Below are positions 60,145-64,000 of a stretch of 64,000 nucleotides of DNA, piece by piece. Numbering within the stretch: position 1 is the stretch's first letter; every line of letters begins with the position of its first letter. The translations under genes were made by a program, and so were the position numbers. This DNA comes from Aquilaria yunnanensis (Eukaryota > Streptophyta > Magnoliopsida > Malvales > Thymelaeaceae), in contig CM077594.1 of NCBI GenBank assembly GCA_039654915.1, positions 70,116,393-70,180,392 on the forward strand, written 5' to 3'. A model generated the notes under the pieces. It saw nothing but the letters and a program-made list of their open reading frames with translations. It was not told where the DNA came from and made no database searches.

Positions 60145-60592
60145 TGTTGGAATTTTGCTTCTATGTGGGCTATATTAATTGTTTGTATTTTACTTAATCA
60201 GATTAAGAATTGAAATTGATCAATTGAAACAACAAGGCCCATATCATAATTGATCTAAAGACAGGTTAGTGACTCCAATTATGATAAAAGATGTTAGCTT
60301 ATTTAAGTATGGGCCAATAGAGTCCATTTGACCAATAATGGGTAGGCCCATGAACTTTTATATAAATAGAGAGCTAAGTCCCTCCTTTAGCAGTATGATT
60401 TAGGCAAAAAAATTTCCACCCATTGGAAGAGCCACCGATTAGAATAAGGGAGAAGACTTGTGCATTCATTGATTTTTATTCCACTATATTCATCAATGGA
60501 GCCTAAATCAGGTCAGATCTTTTGTTTGTTCGAATTTAATTTGTCTGTTGTACACTCCCATGTATGATCTTGGTAGGCAAGAAAAATCAACA
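60145..60592 (+). repeat. 5' LTR of an unidentified retrotransposon (448 bp)
   Basis: Starts TGTTGGAATTTTGC and ends AAAAATCAACA. It contains TATATAAATAGAG near 60359, as expected for an LTR promoter. A primer site follows at 60595. No second copy occurs in the window. Confidence 0.75.
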
Positions 60593-60594
60593 TG

Positions 60595-60607
60595 TGGTAT
60601 CAGAGGC
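60595..60607 (+). other. Primer-binding site, initiator tRNA-Met-like
   Basis: TGGTATCAGAGGC lies two bases after the LTR end. Confidence 0.75.
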
Positions 60608-61991
60608 TAATACGTGATCATAGAATACATGTTAGATTGGATGTCAAATTATAACTTTGGCTTTGGTTTATTCTCCAATACATGCTTTTTATTGGCTTCT
60701 GTTTTGTAATCATGTTTGATTGCTTTGTTTCTGGGCTAATTTTGGTTTGTTTGCTTATCTCGTAATAAAGCAATGCTGACGCAGGAGCAATCCAAATCGG
60801 AAAATAGACCAAATCTTAGCTGGTGCTTGCATAAGGACTTAGCGGCCTGCACTGTGGCTGCTAGTTTTCGCTCACAGCAGGGGGGGGACTGCGATCGGTA
60901 GGTGTTAATAGGAATAAACAACCACAGGGTATTATTTTTGGAGTTTCTTTCGGTGATTTTGTCGCTGGATAAGTTTGGAAACAAAAAAATTGGTATATGG
61001 GATTACGTATCCCTAAGGCTTTGGGGTTGAAATCAGCAAGTCTTATTAAAATCTAATAAATTATTTGGCTTTTGGTCTTGAAAGTTACAGGCCGAATCGG
61101 AGAAGAGGAGTAGAAAGTCAATTTGTCTTCTTTTTGGCTGAATTACAACATAGTCCTCAACTTTCTATGTTTCTTTTAAATTGGGCCCTAACTATAATTT
61201 GTTTTAGTGCTACACTAAAATATTGCTAAAACTATTTGTTGGCCATTAAGTTTTTCTCTATTGTGTATTTCAGCCCTGGTTTTCTATAATCAACCCCAAA
61301 GCTGCTGATTTCATAAAAGTAACCCAAAAACCTTTAATTAAAACCACACTAAAATTTATTTTCATGTAATAAAGGTTAAATTCACTTTAATTGGAGAGCT
61401 ACATCTGGTCATGGTGCCTCATAAGGGTAAATTAAAGTGAATATACATGATAAATAATTTTTTTAAATAGATCAGAAGACGTGAATAAATACAGCAACAT
61501 ATGACTAGGGAGAGATTTTAGTGAATTAATTCTTCCATTCGGTAAAGTATATGGACATTGAAATTGAGCCTTGTGATTGCCATTGATTGGGGAGGTAACA
61601 TAAGGAATATCCCATTGTCACAGGGTTTTATGAGCACCATTAAATTGTTGCCATCAAAGTCGTCGATTTGATAGATCTTGTAAAATTCTGTTCTCGCATG
61701 ATTAGGGATGTCTCTCGCTTGAGTGCATGGTTATTTTTCCCAATGGTGTTGACTATGCATGAAGTTTAGAGATGAAACACATATGACTTATGACTAAGCA
61801 TTGACTTGTCTAAGCTGTCTATAAACCCAAAGGCGGTAGATTAGTAAGGATAGGAAAAGGTTCTTGAATCATTATTATCTCTGAGAATTTGAGATTGCAT
61901 GTTATAAATTTTACCCAAAGGTATTTTCATAGTGATGTGCTTGAATTTGCAATGTGGATATGATTTGTGGTTTTAAGTATCATGGTTACTG
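60608..61991. other. Noncoding internal or flanking sequence
   Basis: It follows the LTR and primer site but I see no gag or pol homology in any frame. It may be the remains of a truncated or non-autonomous element. Confidence 0.4.
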
Positions 61992-62480
61992 ATAGCCAAA
62001 TGGCTTACACTTAGATAGCCTCTAGGGATGACTAACAAGTACCACCCTCAGAGGAAGATCTGACCTACCTCAGAAAATGAATGCTCACCATCCTCGGCTG
62101 ATGACACTACAACCCTCGTAAGGACATACTGCGCCATCCTCGGTCAAGTGATTTGGTGACCTAGGGAGGCCATCTCCCCATCCACGGTAGAATATAGCGT
62201 TCGCCGAAGGTGCTCCACCCTGCCGAGGAGCCTCCCTTTATGCCCCTTGAGAGCAAAAACCCGACCGACGGAGACCCATCTGCCGAAGGGGCATTACCCC
62301 CTGAAGAAGGCCCATCACCGAACGAGCTCTCACCCAGGTGAGACAAAGACAGTTAGGAGCCTCTAAAACAGAGACCTCACACACGCCCCTAACACACAGG
62401 CCTTCCACAGCTCTGACTTCTGGCCAGAACCGCCTATGGCTAGTTGGAGATCCCCATCCTTGACCCATGAACACTCTGTA
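61992..62480 (+). repeat. Truncated Tat-family LTR
   Basis: Starts TGATAGCCAAATGGCT, the Tat LTR start, and has GC-rich CCGAGG and CCGAAGG clusters typical of that LTR. The U5 end with its start codon is not found. The right boundary is approximate. Confidence 0.6.
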
Positions 62481-62860
62481 TCATTCACCCTTCTCTTGCT
62501 TAGGGTTGACAAACTAACAGATTTCTTGAGTGTGGTTATTAACTTCCAATTTGGCCAACCTTTTTTACTGGACTTTAAGTCTTATTTTCTTAAGGTAATG
62601 GGCCTGAGAGGTGGCCCACGAGGCTTTTGAGGCTACTTAATCAGTTTCATGCAATAGAAGTGAGGCCCAATACTGCTATCTTGCAAAACAAGCAAGGCTG
62701 TAATTGATAACTTGCATAACAAGCAACGCATACACTCATGTAAATAAGTGTTTAGGATGTGTGTAAATCAAGTGTGCTACTTAGTACATGACAACCAAGA
62801 AGCCCAGGATACCATAAGGTTTGAAAATCCAAGTTTAGATGCAAATGAGCATTTGGCCAT
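62481..62860. repeat. Unassigned repeat, inverted relative to 11099-11510
   Basis: Shares TTAAGTCTTATTTTCTTAAG-like and ATGACAACCAAGAAGCC stretches, in reverse complement, with 11099-11510. Family unknown. Confidence 0.5.
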
Positions 62861-63599
62861 GAGTAAGGCATAGGAGATTCACAACATAAAAGGCATTCCA
62901 CATTCATATAAACATGTCACACATTGGCCCACAAGCATTCATCATTTATATGTCCAAAACCATCATTTACAAGCATAATTTGGCATACCAAAGTACTCCA
63001 AGTACTACAAGACCTAAGTATACCCGAGACTACACCTACATATACACAATAGAAGTAGTCTACAGAGTGCACAAAACATGGCTACATGCCAAGGTTCACC
63101 AAAGTTCAAGTTCACCAAATTATGCTTACAAATCGAGACCATTACTCTCCAAATAAAACCTTAATTGTGCCACAAAGCAAGACACACTGCAGCACAAGAC
63201 CTATGGCCATATTCATAGTCATAAATGTGAAAACCACTATCAGGGCAATAGTCTACACATCCATTGCTGTTCACCTAGATGGTCCTACACTAATCAAGCC
63301 TGCACAACTTAGAACATAAGTTTCGGCCAAAACCTTGAACAAAGACTTGTAAAGGTAACAACTTAATCAAGCCAAGCACAACATTGCCACATACCTTTGG
63401 CACACAAGCACTACTAGCACACACAAGCTAGTAATTCAAGCAAACACTACTCAAGCTGTGTATCCTTTCCTAAAACACAAAAGTATGGGCAATGAGTAAC
63501 AATTACTCAGTAGAGTTCACCACCATAACAACTAAATTAAGAGTTTATTTAGTTAAGCCGAGTAACAAACTCTAGGCTTAACCTCCCCAAGCTCATAAT
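62861..63599. other. Noncoding region, possible reverse LTR fragment
   Basis: No supported gene. The segment near 63500 (AACAATTACTCAG) vaguely resembles the family D LTR in reverse orientation, but I cannot define ends. Confidence 0.3.
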
Positions 63600-64000
63600 T
63601 CTTGGGTTTCGGGAGCCAAACAACGCAGCGGAATTTAACCAAAACCCTCCAGGATCCAAGTGAAATGGGGTAAACTGGGAGTTCAAAAATTTTCATACCT
63701 AATTTTAGGTTGAGATCTCTCACTCAACTATAGAGTCGAATCACAAAACCTGAACAGTTGACGTGTTCAGGCTCTCTATGGTATCCACAGGAGTCTCTCG
63801 GGATCACCACGCTTCCACCACTTCCCGGCAGATGCGTTTCGCTTGCGCTCGCAGTGCTAGCTTGCGTCCTCCAAGGAATTGCGAGATAAGAGTGCAGCTG
63901 TCCTTTTGGTAGGCTAAGGCAAGGAGACCTGCGAATTTCTCACTAGAAGTTGTATTTATAGTGAGACTCAACTTCCAGGCCTAATAGGTTTCAAAGCCCT
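63600..64000 (-). repeat. Family C LTR, truncated by window end
   Basis: From CTTGGGTTTCGGGAGCC it follows the copies at 16233 and 28712 closely. The first dinucleotide appears mutated (TC for TG). It continues beyond the window. Confidence 0.88.

Overview
This window looks like repeat-dense nuclear DNA of a flowering plant. Every coding stretch I can recognise belongs to an LTR retrotransposon: plant-type Ty3/gypsy Tat-lineage and chromovirus pol genes, tRNA-Lys and initiator-Met primer sites, and TG...CA LTRs with 5-bp target-site duplications (TSDs). I found no host gene, rRNA gene, functional tRNA gene or CRISPR array. The species cannot be fixed from sequence alone.

Layout. (1) 1-11098: a nearly complete, young Tat-type Ty3/gypsy element on the minus strand, with an open gag-pol polyprotein (RT, conventional RNase H, a second archaeal-like RNase H, integrase). 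On the opposite strand it carries a four-exon gene with its own TATA box. The two LTR copies differ at one site in the 803 bp I can compare. (2) 11511-20691: an older, broken relative in the same orientation, split by a 1.4-kb solo LTR. (3) 20777-28631: a decayed chromovirus with a tandem LTR-internal-LTR-internal arrangement, its second LTR split by a Tat-family solo LTR. (4) 28632-37880: a broken Tat element on the plus strand, interrupted by a solo LTR and by an odd composite insertion (32934-34342). (5) 37916-51222: nested solo LTRs of three families plus Tat fragments. (6) 51223-57600: a decayed Ty3/gypsy gag-pol on the plus strand, split by a truncated chromovirus LTR. (7) 57601-64000: mostly noncoding sequence with LTR fragments.

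How the parts relate. In the intact element, U3 of the minus-strand LTR drives gag-pol. The embedded gene on the plus strand converges on gag-pol, and a degenerate tandem repeat lies between the two 3' ends. The same gene, with two matching intron positions, is recognisable as a pseudogene in the second Tat element, and its first exon survives beside the third, so it is an inherited part of the family. The two broken Tat copies share Asp-to-Asn changes at both the protease and RT active sites, which suggests they descend from a catalytically dead source mobilised in trans.

Most unusual object: a 1409-bp insertion (32934-34342) flanked by a perfect 5-bp duplication. It consists of one LTR, the primer-binding site, about 14 nt of antisense tRNA-Lys beyond the normal 18-nt site, and three alternating inverted copies of a tRNA-related SINE-like sequence ending in the same CATCA as the LTR.
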